Shown here: one piece after another, positions 17,370 through 27,458 of the stretch
Layout: every line of letters starts with the position of its first letter
Position numbering within the stretch: the first letter of the stretch is position 1
Assembly (NCBI RefSeq): GCF_001676725.1
Contig: NZ_CP016172.1
Location: 4,340,001 to 4,404,000, forward strand
Direction of reading: 5' to 3'
Length of the DNA: 64,000 nucleotides
Source of the DNA: Bordetella flabilis
GTDB taxonomy: Bacteria; Pseudomonadota; Gammaproteobacteria; Burkholderiales; Burkholderiaceae_B
Program-made: the position numbers and the translations under genes
Notes under the pieces: generated by a model
Told to the model about the DNA's origin: nothing
The model's input: only the letters and a program-made list of their open reading frames with translations
Databases searched by the model: none

Positions 17370-20000
17370 ATGGAAAAACCCGATACCAGCGGACACACCC
17401 CCATGATGCAGCAGTACCTGCGCCTGAAGGCCGAGGCGGGGCCGCTGCTGCTGTTCTACCGCATGGGCGACTTCTATGAGATGTTCTACGAGGACGCGGA
17501 GCGCGGGGCGCGCCTGCTGAATCTGACGCTGACCAAGCGCGGCACCTCCAACGGTAGTCCGATCCCCATGGCCGGCGTTCCCGTGCACGCGATGGAACAG
17601 TACCTGGGCAAGCTGGTGGCGCTGGGCGAGTCCATTGCGATCTGCGAACAGATCGGCGATCCGGCCGCTTCCAAGGGGCCGGTCGAACGCCGCATCGTCC
17701 GCATCGTGACGCCCGGGACCCTGACCGACGATGCGCTGCTGCCCGCCAAGGCCGACCGCTGCCTGGCGGCCGTCTTCCCCGGCGCCGGGCGCGCCCCGCG
17801 TGCGGGCCTGGCCTGGTTGAACCTGGCCAGCGGCGAGTTCCACGTCACTGAATGCGCGCCGGCGCAGATCGAATCGGAATTGCACCGTATCGCGCCCGCC
17901 GAGGTCGTGTGGCCGGAGGGCGCCGACCCGCACCTGGGCTTCGACGGCGCGTCTGCGCGCGTGCCGGACTGGCACTTCGAAAGCGACGGCGCCCGCGCGC
18001 ATCTGCTGGCGCACTTTCGCACCGATACGCTGGCGGGCTTCGATGTCGAGGACATGCCAGCGGGTATCTGCGCGGCGGGGGCGCTGCTGCGCTATGCCGC
18101 GCGCACCCAATCGCAGGCCTTGTCGCATGTCCAGGGCATCAGCGTCGAACGTCCAGGGCAGTATGTGCTGATGGACCCCGTCACGCGCCGCAACCTGGAA
18201 CTGACGCAAACCCTCAGCGGCGAAGAAGCGCCCACGCTGTTCTCCGTCCTGGACAACTGCCGCACGCCCATGGGCAGCCGGCTGCTGCGCCGTTGGCTGC
18301 ACCACCCGCTGCGCGACAACGCACTGGTCCGGGAACGTCAGCACGCGATTTCGGCCCTGCTCGCGGCGCGCCTGGATACGCCGGCGGGCCTGGCGGCCGC
18401 AATGCCGCTGGAAACCCTGCGCGAGCGCCTGAACCGCTTCCCGGATATCGAACGCATCGCCGCGCGCGTCGCGCTGCGGTCGGTCCGGCCGCGCGAATTG
18501 GCCAGCCTGCGCGACGCCCTGGCGGAACTGCCCGCGCTGTACGAACAGGTCCGCGCGTTGACCGCGTGCGCGCGTTTCGCGACGCTGATGGCGCAGCTGG
18601 CGCCGGACCCGTCCATTCACGCCATGTTGTCCGGGGCCATTGCCCCCGAGCCCGCCGCCGCCATACGAGACGGTGGCGTGATCGCGGCCAGCTTCGATGT
18701 CGAGCTGGACGAGCTGCGGGCGCTGGCGACCGACGGCGGCGATTTCCTGATCCAGCTGGAGGCGCGGGAACGCGAACGCAGCGGCATCGCGAATCTGCGC
18801 GTCGAATTCAACCGCGTGCACGGCTTCTACATCGAAGTCAGCAAAGGCCAGGCCGACAAAGTCCCCGAAGACTACCGGCGCAGGCAAACGCTGAAAAATG
18901 CCGAACGCTATATCACGCCGGAATTGAAGACCTGGGAAGACCGCGTGCTGTCTGCGCAGGATCGTTCCCTGGCGCGCGAGAAATGGTTGTATGAGCAGGT
19001 GCTGGAGCAGTTGGGCGGCCATGTGCGGGCCTTGTCCGAATGCGCATCGGCGCTGGCCGAACTCGATACGCTGGCGGCCCTGGCTGAACACGCGCGGCGC
19101 CACGACTGGACCGCTCCGGAACTGTCCGAGGACGCCGAGATCGACATCGACGCCGGCCGGCATCCCGTGGTGGAGCGTGCCATCGAGCGCTTCACTCCCA
19201 ACAGTTGCAGGCTGGACGCCACCCGCCGCATGCTGCTGATCACCGGCCCCAACATGGGGGGCAAGTCCACCTACATGCGGCAGGTCGCCCTGATCGCGCT
19301 GCTGGCGCGCACGGGCAGTTTCGTGCCCGCCGCCCGCGCCCGCATCGGGCGGCTGGACCGGATCTTCACGCGCATCGGAGCGGCCGACGACCTGGCCGGC
19401 GGGCGCTCGACATTCATGATGGAAATGACGGAAGCAGCAGCCATACTGGCGGCGAGCACGCCGGCAAGCCTGGTCCTGATGGACGAGATCGGCCGCGGCA
19501 CGTCCACCTATGACGGCCTGGCGCTGGCCTGGGCCATCGCCCTGCGGCTGCTGACGCACAACCGCGCCCTGACCTTGTTCGCGACGCACTATTTCGAGAT
19601 CACCAGGATGGCCGCGGAGCAGGCCACGGCGGCCAATGTGCACTTGGCCGCCGCGGAATCCGCGGGTGGCATCGTCTTTTTGCACGAAGTTCGCGAAGGG
19701 CCGGCCAGCCGCAGCTACGGCATCCAGGTGGCGCAGCGCGCCGGCGTACCGGCGGCGGTCATCCGGCAGGCATCGCGCGAGCTGGAGCGCCTGGAGGCCC
19801 AGGGCGCACCGACACCGCAGCTGGGTCTGTTTTCCGCCGCGGCCGAGGCGGATGCACAAACGGCGGCCCTATCCGCCGCCGCGCAGGAAAGCGCAGCACT
19901 GCAGGCGCTGCGCGATATGCTGGCCGACATCGACCCGGACAGCCTGACGCCGCGCGAGGCGCTCGAAACCCTCTATCGCCTCAAGGCGCAATTGCAATGA
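17370..20000 (+). CDS. mutS: DNA mismatch repair protein MutS
   Basis: Recognises base mismatches and small loops and starts methyl-directed repair with MutL. The 876-residue protein has the mismatch-binding [11 protein letters not shown] (about 29-39, Phe-x-Glu wedge), connector, lever and clamp regions, then the ABC-type ATPase with Walker [11 protein letters not shown] (about 625-634) and Walker [17 protein letters not shown] (about 700-715). Length is normal for MutS1. The frame is open upstream to 17256, but ATG 17370 (MEKPDTSG) fits the family. Next gene, a RoxA-type hydroxylase, begins 21 bases after the stop and is likely cotranscribed. Confidence 0.96.
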   Translation: MEKPDTSGHTPMMQQYLRLKAEAGPLLLFYRMGDFYEMFYEDAERGARLLNLTLTKRGTSNGSPIPMAGVPVHAMEQYLGKLVALGESIAICEQIGDPAASKGPVERRIVRIVTPGTLTDDALLPAKADRCLAAVFPGAGRAPRAGLAWLNLASGEFHVTECAPAQIESELHRIAPAEVVWPEGADPHLGFDGASARVPDWHFESDGARAHLLAHFRTDTLAGFDVEDMPAGICAAGALLRYAARTQSQALSHVQGISVERPGQYVLMDPVTRRNLELTQTLSGEEAPTLFSVLDNCRTPMGSRLLRRWLHHPLRDNALVRERQHAISALLAARLDTPAGLAAAMPLETLRERLNRFPDIERIAARVALRSVRPRELASLRDALAELPALYEQVRALTACARFATLMAQLAPDPSIHAMLSGAIAPEPAAAIRDGGVIAASFDVELDELRALATDGGDFLIQLEARERERSGIANLRVEFNRVHGFYIEVSKGQADKVPEDYRRRQTLKNAERYITPELKTWEDRVLSAQDRSLAREKWLYEQVLEQLGGHVRALSECASALAELDTLAALAEHARRHDWTAPELSEDAEIDIDAGRHPVVERAIERFTPNSCRLDATRRMLLITGPNMGGKSTYMRQVALIALLARTGSFVPAARARIGRLDRIFTRIGAADDLAGGRSTFMMEMTEAAAILAASTPASLVLMDEIGRGTSTYDGLALAWAIALRLLTHNRALTLFATHYFEITRMAAEQATAANVHLAAAESAGGIVFLHEVREGPASRSYGIQVAQRAGVPAAVIRQASRELERLEAQGAPTPQLGLFSAAAEADAQTAALSAAAQESAALQALRDMLADIDPDSLTPREALETLYRLKAQLQ

Positions 20001-20021
20001 CACGCCCAGGCGCAGACAGAC

Positions 20022-21242
20022 ATGAATCCGAATGAGACCCTGGCCCTGCTGGGCGGACGCAGCCCCGCGCAGTTCATGCGCACCTACTGGCAACGCAAAC
20101 CGCTCCTGATCCGGCAAGCCATCCCGGGTTTCAAGCCGCCGCTGGATATCGCCGCGCTCAAGCGCATGGCGCGCCGCGACGACGTGGCCTCGCGGTTGAT
20201 CTGGCGCGAGGAAGGCCAGTGGCAGATGGAGCAAGGCCCCTTTGCCCGCCTGCCCAAAGCCAGCGAACCGGATTGGACCCTGCTGGTGCAAAGCGTAGAC
20301 CTCCATAGCGATGCCGCTGCGGAACTGATGCACCGCTTCCGCTTCGTCCCGGACGCCCGGCTCGACGACATCATGATCAGTATCGCCACGGAGGGCGGCG
20401 GTGTCGGCCCTCATTTCGACAGCTATGACGTGTTTCTGCTCCAGGCCGTCGGCCGGCGCGAGTGGCGCATCGGACGGCAGCGCGACCTCAGCTTGCAACC
20501 CGACCTTCCGCTGAAGATCCTGCGGCATTTCGAGCCCGAGCAAAGCTATGTACTGGAGCCGGGCGACATGCTGTACCTGCCTCCGCAGGTCGCCCATGAC
20601 GGCATCGCCCAGGGCGATTGCATGACGATCTCCATCGGTTTCCGGGCGCCCGACCAGGCCACGCTCGCGCGCGGGATGCTGGAAGCCGCGGTCGAACAGG
20701 TCATGGCACGCGCCGGCCACGCCGTCGGCCCGTATGGCGACCCGCCCCTGCCCGGCCCGCGGCTGCACGCTCGCTACCGTGACCCGGGGTTGGCCCCGAC
20801 GGCCCACCCCGCCGCCATGCCGGACGGCCTGGTCGCCGCCGCGCTCGATGCCGTGGCGCGCGTGCCCTTGGACGAAGCCTTGGCACAGCGATTCCTGGGC
20901 TGCTGGCTGACCGAACCGGGGTCGAATACCGTTTTCGAAACACCGGCGGAGGATGGACCGGACCTGGTCGACGCCTGGCCGGCTCAGGGCACGTTGCGCC
21001 TGGATCGCCGGACCCGCATGCTTTATCGGGGGCGGCAGCTTTTCATCAATGGCGAGGCGGCGCGCGTTCCGGCCACGCGGGCACTGCGCGCCCTGGCCGA
21101 CGACAGATCGATAGTGTGCGACGGCCGGCTCGCCGGCTCGCTGTCGGAAGCCGAAAGGGAGTGCCTGATGCAGTGGCTGGACGACGGCTGGGTCCGTTAT
21201 GACTCCGGGTTGAAACCTTCATCCCCTTCATCGCGCATTTGA
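20022..21242 (+). CDS. RoxA/YcfD-type ribosomal protein hydroxylase (JmjC/cupin_4)
   Basis: Fe(II)/2-oxoglutarate oxygenase of the bacterial ribosomal oxygenase family; the E. coli member hydroxylates an arginine of ribosomal protein L16. The 406-residue protein has FMRTYWQRKPLLIRQA at the N-terminus, the iron triad in GPHFDSYD (H131, D133) and PQVAHDG (H192), and the cupin floor SYVLEPGDMLYLP. A C-terminal winged-helix region (about 290-400) fits the YcfD architecture. It follows mutS closely on the same strand. L16 as the target is family knowledge, not visible here. Confidence 0.87.
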   Translation: MNPNETLALLGGRSPAQFMRTYWQRKPLLIRQAIPGFKPPLDIAALKRMARRDDVASRLIWREEGQWQMEQGPFARLPKASEPDWTLLVQSVDLHSDAAAELMHRFRFVPDARLDDIMISIATEGGGVGPHFDSYDVFLLQAVGRREWRIGRQRDLSLQPDLPLKILRHFEPEQSYVLEPGDMLYLPPQVAHDGIAQGDCMTISIGFRAPDQATLARGMLEAAVEQVMARAGHAVGPYGDPPLPGPRLHARYRDPGLAPTAHPAAMPDGLVAAALDAVARVPLDEALAQRFLGCWLTEPGSNTVFETPAEDGPDLVDAWPAQGTLRLDRRTRMLYRGRQLFINGEAARVPATRALRALADDRSIVCDGRLAGSLSEAERECLMQWLDDGWVRYDSGLKPSSPSSRI

Positions 21243-21299
21243 AAACCCTGAAAAGTTTCCAGTCACCACAATTCCGGGCTTATGCCGCACGCTCGAAAC

Positions 21300-21365
21300 A
21301 TCAGGAAAAACCCTATACATATCGGCAAGGGTTGTTTCGTTTGCGATGCTGAAGCTTTAATTTAA
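21300..21365 (+). promoter_or_regulatory. AT-rich promoter-like stretch upstream of the small lipoprotein
   Basis: This is one of the least GC-rich spots in the window. It contains CCCTATACAT, which resembles an extended -10 of the sigma-S type, inside a 6-bp inverted repeat (AACCCT ... AGGGTT at about 21309-21333), then TTTAATTTAAAC. It would leave a leader of roughly 160 bases before the lipoprotein ATG. No experimental support; the -35 is not clear. Confidence 0.25.
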
Positions 21366-21491
21366 ACACTCAATCCTTCGGGTATCTCCTGTAGCCTGAA
21401 TTCGTCATCCCGGCTAGGCGTCGGTGCGTACAGGCTTTCCGCGTACCAGCTTCCCGGGCCGAATACCCGCAGTCACAAAGGAGATTCACGA

Positions 21492-21722
21492 ATGCTGACC
21501 AAAACCCTGATTCTTGCTTCCGTACTGGCCGTCTCGTTGACGGCTTGCGATAAGAAGGACGAAAGCGCCGCGCCGGCCAGCTCGAGCGCTCCCGCCACCA
21601 CCGCTCCCGCCACGCCACCCGCCACGACGACGCCTCCCGCCACGGGCGGCACCGGCGGCACGACCGGTGGCGCGATGGGCGGCGGCACCACGGGCAGCGG
21701 CACCACCGGCGGCACCAAGTAA
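21492..21722 (+). CDS. Small Thr/Gly-rich lipoprotein
   Basis: A 76-residue precursor. It has a short signal peptide with lipobox LTAC (Cys19), so the mature part is a lipid-anchored peptide of 58 residues. After a charged start (DKKDES) it is low complexity: Ala/Pro/Thr-rich, then Gly/Thr repeats (GGTGGTTGG, GGGTTGSGTTGG). No domain is recognised. AAGGAG lies about nine bases before the ATG. It has its own promoter-like region and a strong terminator, so it is a single-gene unit, probably abundant. Function unknown. Confidence 0.8.
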   Translation: MLTKTLILASVLAVSLTACDKKDESAAPASSSAPATTAPATPPATTTPPATGGTGGTTGGAMGGGTTGSGTTGGTK

Positions 21723-21779
21723 GACCTATCTGGGGTTCGGGCACCGGTGCAAGGCGCCGGCGACCGAGCCGTTCCGGAC

Positions 21780-21809
21780 AAAAGGGAACGCGTATCAGCG
21801 TTCCCTTTT
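21780..21809 (+). terminator. Intrinsic terminator after the small lipoprotein gene
   Basis: Perfect 12-bp stem (AAAAGGGAACGC pairing with GCGTTCCCTTTT) with a 6-base loop GTATCA and a T run inside the 3' arm. It lies 58 bases after the lipoprotein stop. The flanking A run could let it work in the other direction as well. Confidence 0.88.
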
Positions 21810-21937
21810 GCATTGGCGGGCGCCCACGCTCCTGCCAGCCCCGGCAGACGATGCGACAGGCATATAGAGGCAGCGCGGCCTGCCACGACCACGCAGGGCC
21901 AGTTGCCCCCTGAGCATCCCTCCTGAACAAAAAGCAA

Positions 21938-21964
21938 AAAAGGCCCGGCATCGCCGGGCCTTTT
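21938..21964 (-). terminator. Intrinsic terminator after bamC (bidirectional)
   Basis: Perfect 12-bp stem (AAAAGGCCCGGC pairing with GCCGGGCCTTTT) with loop ATC. On the minus strand it ends in TTTT and lies 64 bases beyond the bamC stop, closing the yciO-M50-dapA-bamC run. It should also work for readthrough from the left. The remaining bases of the 305-bp interval 21723-22027 hold no gene. Confidence 0.88.
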
Positions 21965-22027
21965 CCACCGTACTGCACCGGCGGCTGGATGGGGGTCCAG
22001 CGCCGGAGTTGGTGCCAGGCGCGCTTT

Positions 22028-23182
22028 CTAACGCGTCGCCTGCATCTTGTCCGCCAACACGCCAAGCAGGCGTTGCGCGGTAGGGCTGCTGTCCTGCTTG
22101 CCGTTGCTGTCCAGCACCGTCACCCGAGAAACCGAGCCCTGGCCGGCGACGTGGATACGATACTGCGGCGCCTCGCTGCTGGACTTGCTGCCCCCGAAGA
22201 TACGGCTGAAGAAGCCCGGTTCTTCGCGTTGCAGACCCGTGTCGGTGTCGAGGTAACGTACGTAGAAGTCGCCCGCGGAGCGATCGCGGTCATCCACCGT
22301 GAAGCCACCGGAATCCAGTGCCACACCGACGCGGCGCCACGCGCGGTCGAAGGACTCCTGCACATCGAGCTGCGCACCGTTGGCTTGCACATCCCGTACG
22401 ACCGCCGGCTGCTTCGGCGCGGCTTCGGCCTTGGCAACCATGGTCTTGGCCTGGTCCACGCTGGTACCGAGGAACACCATCAGGCGCGCGAGCATGGCGG
22501 CGTTGAGCCCGGGATCTTCAGGCCCGGGCTGCCATTGCAGGTTGCCCGAGTCGCGCGCACCAACGTTGGTTTCCACCATGTGCTGGTGGTTGATATAGAT
22601 TTCCGTGTGTCCGTTGACGCGCTCTATGCGCGTACGGAATTTTTCACGCTCGCCGCTATCGTAGGCCTGCTCCAGGACCATACCCAGCGCTTGCCGCAGC
22701 CAGCTTTCCGGGATCTTGGCGCGGTTTTCCGCCCAATCCGTTTCGATGAGCCCGGCGGCCGGGTTGTTGGTCCTGATCGTGAACCCGTTGTTGGTCCAGA
22801 AATCGACCACCTTGCTGAAGATCTGGTCCGGCGGCAAGTCCACGACCAGCCAACGAATATTGCCATCGCGCTCGACGTGCATGTCGGTGCGCTGCGGCAG
22901 TACATCGCTGGTCGTCGCGGTTTGCGCGGCGGCCGCCTGCTGCTGGCCTTCGGCCTGATATTGCGAGAACGTGGTTGTACCCCCGACCGGCGCCTTGTAG
23001 CGCGGATCATTCGCCGCCTGCGTCAGGTCGGGCGGAATGCTGAGGGGGTCGGCACGGGCGCTGTTGCTCGCGCTCTTGTAATCGATCGGTTCTTCTTTGC
23101 CCAGAAGCTGGTTGACGTCGCTGCAACCGGCCAACATGGCCAGGGTAAGCAATGCCGCGAAGCCGGCATGGCGCTTGTTCAT
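22028..23182 (-). CDS. bamC: Outer membrane assembly lipoprotein BamC
   Basis: Lipoprotein of the BAM complex that folds beta-barrel proteins into the outer membrane. The 384-residue precursor has signal peptide with lipobox LAGC (about residue 20), the conserved N-terminal KEEPIDYKSA segment, and two helix-grip domains: residues about 90-215 (NIRWLVVDLPPDQIFSKVVDFW) and 260-380 (FDRAWRRVGVALDSGGFTV). ATG 23182 (MNKRHAGF) has GAGGA about seven bases upstream; an ATG four codons earlier is less likely. It follows dapA by 21 bases, an arrangement shared with many proteobacteria. Confidence 0.92.
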   Translation of the reverse strand: MNKRHAGFAALLTLAMLAGCSDVNQLLGKEEPIDYKSASNSARADPLSIPPDLTQAANDPRYKAPVGGTTTFSQYQAEGQQQAAAAQTATTSDVLPQRTDMHVERDGNIRWLVVDLPPDQIFSKVVDFWTNNGFTIRTNNPAAGLIETDWAENRAKIPESWLRQALGMVLEQAYDSGEREKFRTRIERVNGHTEIYINHQHMVETNVGARDSGNLQWQPGPEDPGLNAAMLARLMVFLGTSVDQAKTMVAKAEAAPKQPAVVRDVQANGAQLDVQESFDRAWRRVGVALDSGGFTVDDRDRSAGDFYVRYLDTDTGLQREEPGFFSRIFGGSKSSSEAPQYRIHVAGQGSVSRVTVLDSNGKQDSSPTAQRLLGVLADKMQATR

Positions 23183-23203
23183 ACGAATCCTCATAAATGC
23201 TTT

Positions 23204-24109
23204 TTAGAGCACGCCCGCGTCCCGCAGAGCGGCCTCCACCGTGGCGTGGTGCTGGGTACCGAGCTCCACCAGGGGAAGCCGGTAACCCAGGGACATGCGC
23301 CCCATGCGGGACAGGGCCCACTTGACGGGGATGGGGTTGGCCTCGACGAAGAGTGCCTTGTTCAGACGCGCCACACGCGCGTTGAGTTCGCGCACCTTGG
23401 GCACGTCCATGGCCAGTGCCGCCGCGCACAGGTCGTGCATGAGACGGGGCGCGACATTCGCGGTGACCGAGATATTGCCGCGCCCGCCGAGCAGCATGAG
23501 CGCCGCGGCGGTGGGGTCATCGCCGCTGAACACCTGGAAATCCGCCGGTGCCTCGCGCAGAAGCAGCGCACCCCGGCCGATGTCGCCGGTGGCGTCCTTG
23601 ATGCCGATGATGCCGGGCACTTGCGCCAGGCGCAGAACCGTCTCGTTGGACATGTCGGCCACGGTGCGGCCCGGCACGTTGTAAAGCACCGTGGGCAGGT
23701 CGACGGCTTCGGCGATACGGCGGAAGTGGCGGTACAGCCCTTCCTGGGACGGCTTGTTGTAATAGGGGACGACCGACAGGCCTGCCTGCGCGCCCACGGC
23801 CTTGGCGTGCCGCGCCAGGTGTATCGCCTCGTCGGTGGAATTGGCGCCGACACCGGCAATGACGGGGATCCGGCCGGCGGCGTGTTCGACCGCGAGGCGG
23901 ATCAGCTCCGCATGCTCGTCGATGGACACCGTGGGAGATTCCCCGGTGGTGCCCACGACCACGAGCGCGTCCGTGCCTTCGGCGATATGCCAGTCGACCA
24001 GACCGCGGTAGGCGGCATAGTCCAGCGTGCCGTCGGGTTGCATGGGGGTAACCAGGGCCACCATGCTGCCCTGAAAAGTAACGCCAGCGGCGGATGCCGA
24101 GGATGCCAT
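23204..24109 (-). CDS. dapA: 4-hydroxy-tetrahydrodipicolinate synthase
   Basis: Condenses pyruvate and aspartate semialdehyde in the first committed step of lysine and diaminopimelate synthesis. The 301-residue (beta/alpha)8 enzyme shows [10 protein letters not shown], the substrate motif GTTGESPT, the active-site tyrosine in [21 protein letters not shown], and the Schiff-base lysine in [10 protein letters not shown]. The ATG at 24109 gives the normal length; the open frame continues far upstream without related sequence. Gene order M50 protease - dapA - bamC suggests one transcript. Confidence 0.95.
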   Translation of the reverse strand: MASSASAAGVTFQGSMVALVTPMQPDGTLDYAAYRGLVDWHIAEGTDALVVVGTTGESPTVSIDEHAELIRLAVEHAAGRIPVIAGVGANSTDEAIHLARHAKAVGAQAGLSVVPYYNKPSQEGLYRHFRRIAEAVDLPTVLYNVPGRTVADMSNETVLRLAQVPGIIGIKDATGDIGRGALLLREAPADFQVFSGDDPTAAALMLLGGRGNISVTANVAPRLMHDLCAAALAMDVPKVRELNARVARLNKALFVEANPIPVKWALSRMGRMSLGYRLPLVELGTQHHATVEAALRDAGVL

Positions 24110-24198
24110 GTGCGAGGGGCTCCGGAGCCCGCCAGCGGGGGCTGGCGGACGACTTGATTCTGTAAATCCCGCGAGTTTACCGGATACCGGGGAAAAAC

Positions 24199-24846
24199 CT
24201 ACAGGAACCACCCTACGATGGTGCTTCCAAGCGCGAAAATCGGCTGCAGGAAGACCCACAGCGCGCCGCTGAAGAGGAGCAGCAGCACGATCATCATGCC
24301 GTACGGCTCCATGCGGGAATATTGCCAGGCGAGCCGATGCGGCAGCAGGCTGTACAGCATGCGTCCGCCGTCCAGCGGCAATAGCGGAAGCAGGTTCAAC
24401 GCCATCAGGACCAGGTTGATCTGCACGCCGGCCGCGGCCATGTCGAACCAGAAGCCTTCCGCCCCGCCGCTCTGGTACACCAGTTTCAGGACGAGGCCCC
24501 ACAGGATGGCCATGAACAGGTTCGAAGCCGGGCCGGCGGCGGCCACCCACAGCATGTCCTGCTTGGGCCGGCGCAGCCGGCTGAAATCCACGGGCACGGG
24601 CTTGGCCCATCCGAACAGGATGCCCGGGCTGCCGAGCAGCTTGGAAGCCAGCAGGATGACCAACGGCACGAGCAGCGTCCCCACCGGGTCGATATGGCGC
24701 ACCGGATTCAGGCTGACGCGCCCCATCTGGTAGGCCGTGGGGTCGCCGAACATGCGCGCCACATAGCCGTGCGCCGCCTCGTGCAGCGTGATCGCGAAAA
24801 TGACAGGAATCGCGTAGAGCGCGATCGACTGGATGATGTCGTCCAT
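24199..24846 (-). CDS. Site-2 protease family membrane metallopeptidase (M50)
   Basis: A compact 215-residue integral membrane zinc protease. The zinc motif [10 protein letters not shown] is in the first membrane helix (residues about 19-28) and the third ligand in [14 protein letters not shown] near residue 160. It has about five hydrophobic segments and no PDZ domain, so it belongs to the small Rip-like group of unknown substrate rather than RseP. Its start is 3 bases after the yciO stop, indicating translational coupling. It is followed by dapA after 89 bases. Confidence 0.88.
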   Translation of the reverse strand: MDDIIQSIALYAIPVIFAITLHEAAHGYVARMFGDPTAYQMGRVSLNPVRHIDPVGTLLVPLVILLASKLLGSPGILFGWAKPVPVDFSRLRRPKQDMLWVAAAGPASNLFMAILWGLVLKLVYQSGGAEGFWFDMAAAGVQINLVLMALNLLPLLPLDGGRMLYSLLPHRLAWQYSRMEPYGMMIVLLLLFSGALWVFLQPIFALGSTIVGWFL

Positions 24847-24849
24847 GAA

Positions 24850-25473
24850 TCAGGCAAGTCCAAGCTTGGCCGGGTCCCCGCGACCGACCCGGATGATCTG
24901 CACGTCTTCGGTGAGATCGATGACGGTGGTCGGTTCCTTGGGGCAGGCCCCGCTGTCGACGACCGCGGCCAGCTCGTGCTCGTAGCGCTGGCGGATCTCC
25001 TGCGCATCGTTCAGGGCGTCGGTTTCGCCGGCGGGAATCAGTGTGGTCGACAACAGCGGTTCGCCGAACTGTTCCAGCAGGCCAAGGGTGACCGGGTGAT
25101 CAGGCACGCGCAAGCCGATGGTCTTGCGCGAAGGATGGGAGACACGGCGGGGAACCTCCCGGGTGGCCTCCAGGATAAAGGTGAACGGGCCGGGCGTGGC
25201 GGCCTTGAGCAAGCGGTACTGCCGATTGTCGACCCGGGCGAAATGACCGAGCTGGGCGAGGTCCCGGCAGATCAGCGTCAGATGGTGCCGTTCGTCCAGG
25301 CCGCGCAAACGGCGCAGGCCGTCCGCGGCGGCCTTGTCGTCGAGCCGGGCGATAACGGCGTAGCTGGAGTCGGTGGGGACGGCGGCCAGGCCGCCGTCGC
25401 GCAGCAATTGCGCGGCTTGTTTCAACAAGCGGGCTTGCGGATTCGCGGGATGTACGGAAAAGAATTGCGCCAT
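24850..25473 (-). CDS. YciO-type Sua5/YciO/YrdC family protein
   Basis: A 207-residue protein of the Sua5/YrdC fold, whose best-known members make threonylcarbamoyl-AMP for the tRNA t6A modification. Visible signatures are [15 protein letters not shown] near residue 27, the [13 protein letters not shown] block, and [12 protein letters not shown]. The family's usual K-x-R-p motif appears only as [10 protein letters not shown], and the length without a C-terminal Sua5 domain fits the YciO subgroup, whose physiological role is less clear than that of TsaC. It is the first gene of the leftward run with M50 protease, dapA and bamC. Confidence 0.85.
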   Translation of the reverse strand: MAQFFSVHPANPQARLLKQAAQLLRDGGLAAVPTDSSYAVIARLDDKAAADGLRRLRGLDERHHLTLICRDLAQLGHFARVDNRQYRLLKAATPGPFTFILEATREVPRRVSHPSRKTIGLRVPDHPVTLGLLEQFGEPLLSTTLIPAGETDALNDAQEIRQRYEHELAAVVDSGACPKEPTTVIDLTEDVQIIRVGRGDPAKLGLA

Positions 25474-25535
25474 GCGGCTATCCTAACACCTTGCCAGGGG
25501 ACATCAGCGGTCCCGGAGCCGGAAGGAGAGACCTC

Positions 25536-26384
25536 ATGCGCATGGACGATTCGCGGGAAAGCGAGAACGTGGAGGACCGTCGCGGGAGCGGCCTGCGCGT
25601 GGGGCGCGGCGGCCTGAGCATCGGTGCGGTCGTGCTGGCGCTCGTCGCCATGTACTTCGGCGTCGATCCGGCCGTGGTGCTGCAACTGATGCAAGACCCC
25701 GGCACCGTTCAGCAAACGCCGGCTACCGCGCCGCCGGCCGACGATCCGCAGGCGCGCTTCGTGGCCAAGGTTTTGGGCGAAACCGAAGACACCTGGCAGG
25801 CGATTTTCCGGGAACATACCAACCGTTCGTACGTGCCGCCCAAGCTGGTCCTTTATACCGGCGCCACGCCCACGGCGTGCGGAACCGGCCGCGCCGCCAT
25901 GGGGCCTTTCTACTGTCCGACCGACAGCAAGGTCTATCTGGACCTCGGTTTTTTCGACGAGATGCGGCGCCGCTTCCAGGCGCCCGGCGACTTCGCGCAG
26001 GCTTATGTCATTGCCCATGAAGTGGGCCATCATGTCCAGCACCTGCTCGGCGTGTCCGAGCGGGTCGCGTCCCTGCAGAGGGAAAATCCGCAACAGGCGA
26101 ACGCCTTGTCGGTCCGGCTGGAACTGCAGGCGGACTGCTTCGCGGGCCTATGGGCCAAGCGCGCGGACAGCGCCCGCCATATCCTGGAAGCCGGCGACGT
26201 CGAGGAAGCCCTGAACGCCGCCAGCGCCATCGGCGACGACCGCCTGCAGAAGCAAAGCCAGGGCTATATCGTGCCGGACGCGTTCACGCATGGTACGTCG
26301 GCCCAGCGGGTGCGCTGGTTCAAGCGCGGCCTGCAAAGCGGCGACCCACGCCAATGCGACACCTTCAGCGCCTCGGCCCTTTGA
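25536..26384 (+). CDS. YpfJ-type putative neutral zinc metallopeptidase
   Basis: A 282-residue protein of the zinc_peptidase family (YpfJ). After a charged N-terminus it has one membrane segment (about 26-45, GGLSIGAVVLALVAMYFG), then a soluble domain with ACGTGRAAMGPFYCPTDSKVY and the HEVGHH zinc motif, followed by the downstream QADCFAGLWAKR with the third ligand. The ATG at 25536 has GGAGAG about seven bases upstream. It is divergent from yciO and convergent with the NUDIX gene. Substrate is unknown. Confidence 0.9.
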   Translation: MRMDDSRESENVEDRRGSGLRVGRGGLSIGAVVLALVAMYFGVDPAVVLQLMQDPGTVQQTPATAPPADDPQARFVAKVLGETEDTWQAIFREHTNRSYVPPKLVLYTGATPTACGTGRAAMGPFYCPTDSKVYLDLGFFDEMRRRFQAPGDFAQAYVIAHEVGHHVQHLLGVSERVASLQRENPQQANALSVRLELQADCFAGLWAKRADSARHILEAGDVEEALNAASAIGDDRLQKQSQGYIVPDAFTHGTSAQRVRWFKRGLQSGDPRQCDTFSASAL

Positions 26385-26402
26385 TCCATCGACGGCCGTC
26401 CA

Positions 26403-26897
26403 TCACAAAAGCTGGAACCCGCCGCCGGCGCGATATCTGAGGAAGGCCTGCACCGTGGCCTGGACGTGCGGCATCATGGCCGGCGGGTCGGCCTGCGGGT
26501 GTATCCAGCGCAGTGCCAGCGCCTCCGCGGGATCTGCGCGCATCTCGCCCTGGAATTCCTGGCAATGCAAAAGCAGCGCCTGGTAGTGGCAAATGTCGCC
26601 ATTGGGCAGGGTCACGGTCTCCACGCGGGGATCGGAAGCATGGCCAAACGGCTGCAGGGCACCGAGCGCCAGCCCCGTTTCTTCCAGCGCTTCCCGGCGG
26701 GCCGCCCGTTCGGCGGACTCGCCGATCTCGATATGGCCGCCCGGCAGCCCCCACATGCCGACGAAGTCGGCGCGCGCCTGCATCAGGATGGCGCCGTCCG
26801 GACGCTCCAGCACCACGCGCACACAGGGGCACAAGAGGGCCTGCGATCCGAGCTGCGCGCGCAGCCGGCCCAGCGAGGAACGGGCGAAGTCGGTCAC
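26403..26897 (-). CDS. NUDIX hydrolase
   Basis: A 164-residue protein with the NUDIX box GGHIEIGESAERAARREALEETGL given by its ends (GGHIEIGE and REALEETG), spaced as GX5EX7REUXEEXGU. The group hydrolyses nucleoside diphosphates linked to another moiety. The start is taken as GTG 26897, which has GGAGG five bases upstream; the open frame reaches 26987 but overlaps the next upstream gene. The C-terminal part (LHCQEFQGEMRADPAEALALRW) looks like dATP/mutator-type proteins, but substrate is not predictable. Confidence 0.85.
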   Translation of the reverse strand: MTDFARSSLGRLRAQLGSQALLCPCVRVVLERPDGAILMQARADFVGMWGLPGGHIEIGESAERAARREALEETGLALGALQPFGHASDPRVETVTLPNGDICHYQALLLHCQEFQGEMRADPAEALALRWIHPQADPPAMMPHVQATVQAFLRYRAGGGFQLL

Positions 26898-26919
26898 GGC
26901 GACCTCCGCCGCGCCGTCC

Positions 26920-27195
26920 TCATGTCGAGGCCAGGCGAACCCCGCACAAGGCGTCGACGATTTCGCGGCCATGCGCCACGGCGGCATGCACGGCTTCCGC
27001 CGGGCTGTAGACGTAGCCGCCGTCCACGAAGCGGGGGATGGGGTATTCGTCGCCGTCTTCGGGTTGCATCGATGCCGGGCCTACCCGCACGATCGCCCGG
27101 AAGACGGGCCCCCCGCCGTCGGCCGGCGAAGGATGGTCCCGCGCCACCTTGGCGGTGAGGCGGAAACCCTTGTAGATGTCGTTATTTCGATGCAC
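26920..27195 (-). CDS. Small conserved protein, DUF6566-like
   Basis: A 91-residue soluble protein starting at GTG 27195 with GGGGAAGGA just upstream. It has the pattern YKGFRLTAKV near the start, a central acidic loop, then YVYSPAEAVHAAVAHGREIVDAL. The product of 37362-37613 has the same layout (YRGWRVTIEI ... YVYLDEDAAYQAAVARARAHIDGL), so the two are members of one small domain family, which I associate with DUF6566. Function unknown. It lies 22 bases upstream of the NUDIX gene on the same strand. Confidence 0.7.
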   Translation of the reverse strand: MHRNNDIYKGFRLTAKVARDHPSPADGGGPVFRAIVRVGPASMQPEDGDEYPIPRFVDGGYVYSPAEAVHAAVAHGREIVDALCGVRLAST

Positions 27196-27458
27196 GCGTC
27201 CTTCCCCTGAACGATGGGCAGTGCAGCGAGCATACTCGCCCCACATGACATGACGCGGAATATTTTGTAACTCTGATATGACGATATGTTAATGAAAACC
27301 CATGGCGGCTCCTCGACCTGAGAGCGGGCCTGGGCGGGCTGCTCCGCTCGCCCGGGCCATAGCGAGGCAACGCAACATCAGCGCGCTGCGGGAACAGGGT
27401 TTGCTCCGTTTGCGCTACAGGACCACGAGCACCACGTTCAACTTTTGCGGAGAACAAC

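Noticed and set aside
16338-19859. A 1173-codon open frame on the minus strand running through mutS
   Set aside because: Only its last 254 codons (LysM protein) have domain content and a ribosome-binding site. The rest is antisense to mutS in a high-GC genome, where stop codons are rare in that frame, and its translation is low-complexity Arg/Gln/Gly.
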